Assembly (NCBI GenBank): GCA_030526885.1
Contig: JAUNBV010000111.1
Coordinates: forward strand, 1-6,279
Origin: Syntrophomonadaceae bacterium
Lineage (GTDB): Bacteria > Bacillota > Syntrophomonadia > Syntrophomonadales > Syntrophomonadaceae
Direction: 5' to 3'
DNA length: 6,279 nucleotides
Below, piece by piece: positions 5,603-6,279 of the stretch. Numbering within the stretch: the first letter of the stretch is position 1; each line of letters opens with the position of its first letter. The notes under the pieces are model-generated. The model saw nothing but the letters and a program-made list of their open reading frames with translations, was not told the origin of the DNA and ran no database searches. The translations under genes were made by a program, and so were the position numbers.

Positions 5603-5838
5603 CGCGCTTTACCTCCAATAAATCGGATTTGATTTTGATACCAGCGGCTTATCGGCCACCTTAGCCCGGCTATTGGTTAGTCAGTTGTTCCACGGCTTTG
5701 GCGGCGGCAGCGTACTTTTCCGCTTTGCTATCCCATGAGTAAACCCGGACAAGGGCGCGTTCCCCCGGAATAGCTATCCTCTGGGTCGTTGCCCGATTGC
5801 CGGTTTGTTTTCCGCTACATTTTTTGTCTGCCCATCTA
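5603..5838. other. 236-nt gap between lipoproteins 3 and 2
   Basis: It holds the ribosome binding site of lipoprotein 2 (GGAGG at 5612-5616), the conserved box at 5632-5657, and an orphan open frame that ends at 5670. No hairpin with a T-run and no strong promoter is seen. Confidence 0.6.
5632..5657 (-). promoter_or_regulatory. Conserved box upstream of lipoprotein 2
   Basis: Partner of 3359-3384 (24 of 26 positions agree). The sequence between box and start codon is less conserved than the box itself, which favours a functional site over simple duplication. The evidence is only two copies. Confidence 0.4.
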
Positions 5839-5876
5839 TTAGGGCTTGGTGATATACATTTGTCCGCTATCGATAT
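5670..5876 (-). pseudogene. Possible gene remnant: orphan C-terminal fragment without a start codon
   Basis: A minus-strand frame is open for 68 codons and ends with TAG at 5670-5672. Its last half reads like a real protein end: GERALVRVYSWDSKAEKYAA followed by AAKAVEQLTNQ. No ATG, GTG or TTG lies upstream in the frame before the stop at 5877-5879, and no ribosome binding site serves it, so it cannot be translated on its own. It overlaps the 3' end of lipoprotein 3 in another frame. The simplest reading is the tail of a deleted gene left between two lipoprotein genes; chance openness is the alternative. I do not recognise the family. Confidence 0.28.
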
Positions 5877-6279
5877 TTACGCCATAGTTAATCTCTACGG
5901 TCCAACCTTCCTCATTATCAACCGTAAGGAAATAGTCGTCCCCATTATCTTCAAGATTGCCCCGCATATTCACATTGAAACCGCCTTCCGACAATGCAGT
6001 TTCATATGCTTTTAATTCGTCGAACGTGGCGCCTGCAAAATTCACTCTCATGGTGGTGCCATCATCAAACGTATCTTCGCTATAGCTTGTTACGGTAAAA
6101 GGAAATTCCGGCAGTAGGCTGGTGAACTCATTATCCGGCCATTCGTCGCTGTCGGCGGGCGGAGCGGCATCATCGGGAGTGTCGGACGGCTGCTGCTCGG
6201 AAACGCCGGGGTCAGCCGCGCCGTCGCCGGACGGGGCGGGTTCGGTGTCGCCGCCGCAGGCGGCGAGGGCAAATACCAT
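5839..6279 (-). CDS. Secreted lipoprotein 3, 5' end cut by window edge
   Basis: Predicted lipoprotein whose first codons lie beyond the window. The visible product begins at MVFALAACGG, which aligns with residue 13 of lipoprotein 2, so about 12 residues are missing and the full protein would be near 158 aa. The Met at the edge is internal to the signal peptide and is not the start. After the lipobox Cys comes an acidic Pro/Asp/Ser linker, then a small domain: LLPEFPFTVTSYSEDTFDDG, then MRVNFAGATFDELKAYETAL and SEGGFNVNMRG, ending with MYITKP. This pattern parallels lipoprotein 2. The stop at 5839 is followed closely by a second in-frame stop. It is the most upstream gene of the visible surface-protein cluster. 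Confidence 0.85.
   Translation of the reverse strand: MVFALAACGGDTEPAPSGDGAADPGVSEQQPSDTPDDAAPPADSDEWPDNEFTSLLPEFPFTVTSYSEDTFDDGTTMRVNFAGATFDELKAYETALSEGGFNVNMRGNLEDNGDDYFLTVDNEEGWTVEINYGVNIDSGQMYITKP
6179..6279 (-). repeat. 101-nt exact direct repeat (copy in lipoprotein 3)
   Basis: Partner of 5466-5566. It runs to the window edge. Confidence 0.93.

Noticed and set aside
5603..5838. Decayed SLH module between lipoproteins 3 and 2
   Set aside because: The orphan frame shows no TRAE/NREQ-like signatures and no nucleotide match to the two SLH copies.

Overview
The window looks like a piece of a Firmicutes (Clostridia, probably Oscillospiraceae-like) chromosome or metagenome contig. The reasons are moderately high GC, strong AGGAGG-type ribosome binding sites, clostridial lipoprotein signal peptides ending in LAAC, and S-layer-homology (SLH) proteins with a signal peptide of the MRKRIISL...MTALA type. 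The genus cannot be fixed from sequence alone. All well supported genes lie on the minus strand, so the biological order runs from high to low coordinates.

Layout in the direction of transcription: lipoprotein 3 (5' end cut by the window edge, stop at 5839); a 236-nt gap with an orphan C-terminus-like open frame; lipoprotein 2 (5602 to 5075); SLH protein 2 (4957 to 3395, 520 aa); lipoprotein 1 (3330 to 2692); SLH protein 1 (2565 to 1387, 392 aa); a 338-nt intergenic region with two hairpins and a promoter candidate; a nucleotidyl-sugar pyrophosphorylase (1048 to 83, 321 aa). The first 119 bases may hold the C-terminal end of a convergent plus-strand gene.

The main theme is duplication with exchanged interiors. 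The two SLH proteins share a near-identical leader, ribosome binding site and signal peptide, and a C-terminal 196-residue SLH module that differs at about 18 positions (about 91% identity, counted by eye). Their middle portions look unrelated. The lipoproteins behave similarly: their starts are nearly identical (101 nt are exactly the same in lipoproteins 2 and 3), followed by an acidic Pro/Ser/Asp linker and then diverged or different mature domains. The alternation lipoprotein-SLH-lipoprotein-SLH with short gaps and no obvious terminator suggests one cell-surface expression unit. In it, a membrane-anchored lipoprotein and a cell-wall-anchored SLH protein are made together. That pairing is inference.

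The sugar-nucleotide gene downstream appears to have its own promoter. It may supply an activated sugar for cell-wall polymer or surface glycan, but the sequence does not prove a link to the surface proteins. No tRNA, rRNA, CRISPR array, transposase or integrase is visible.
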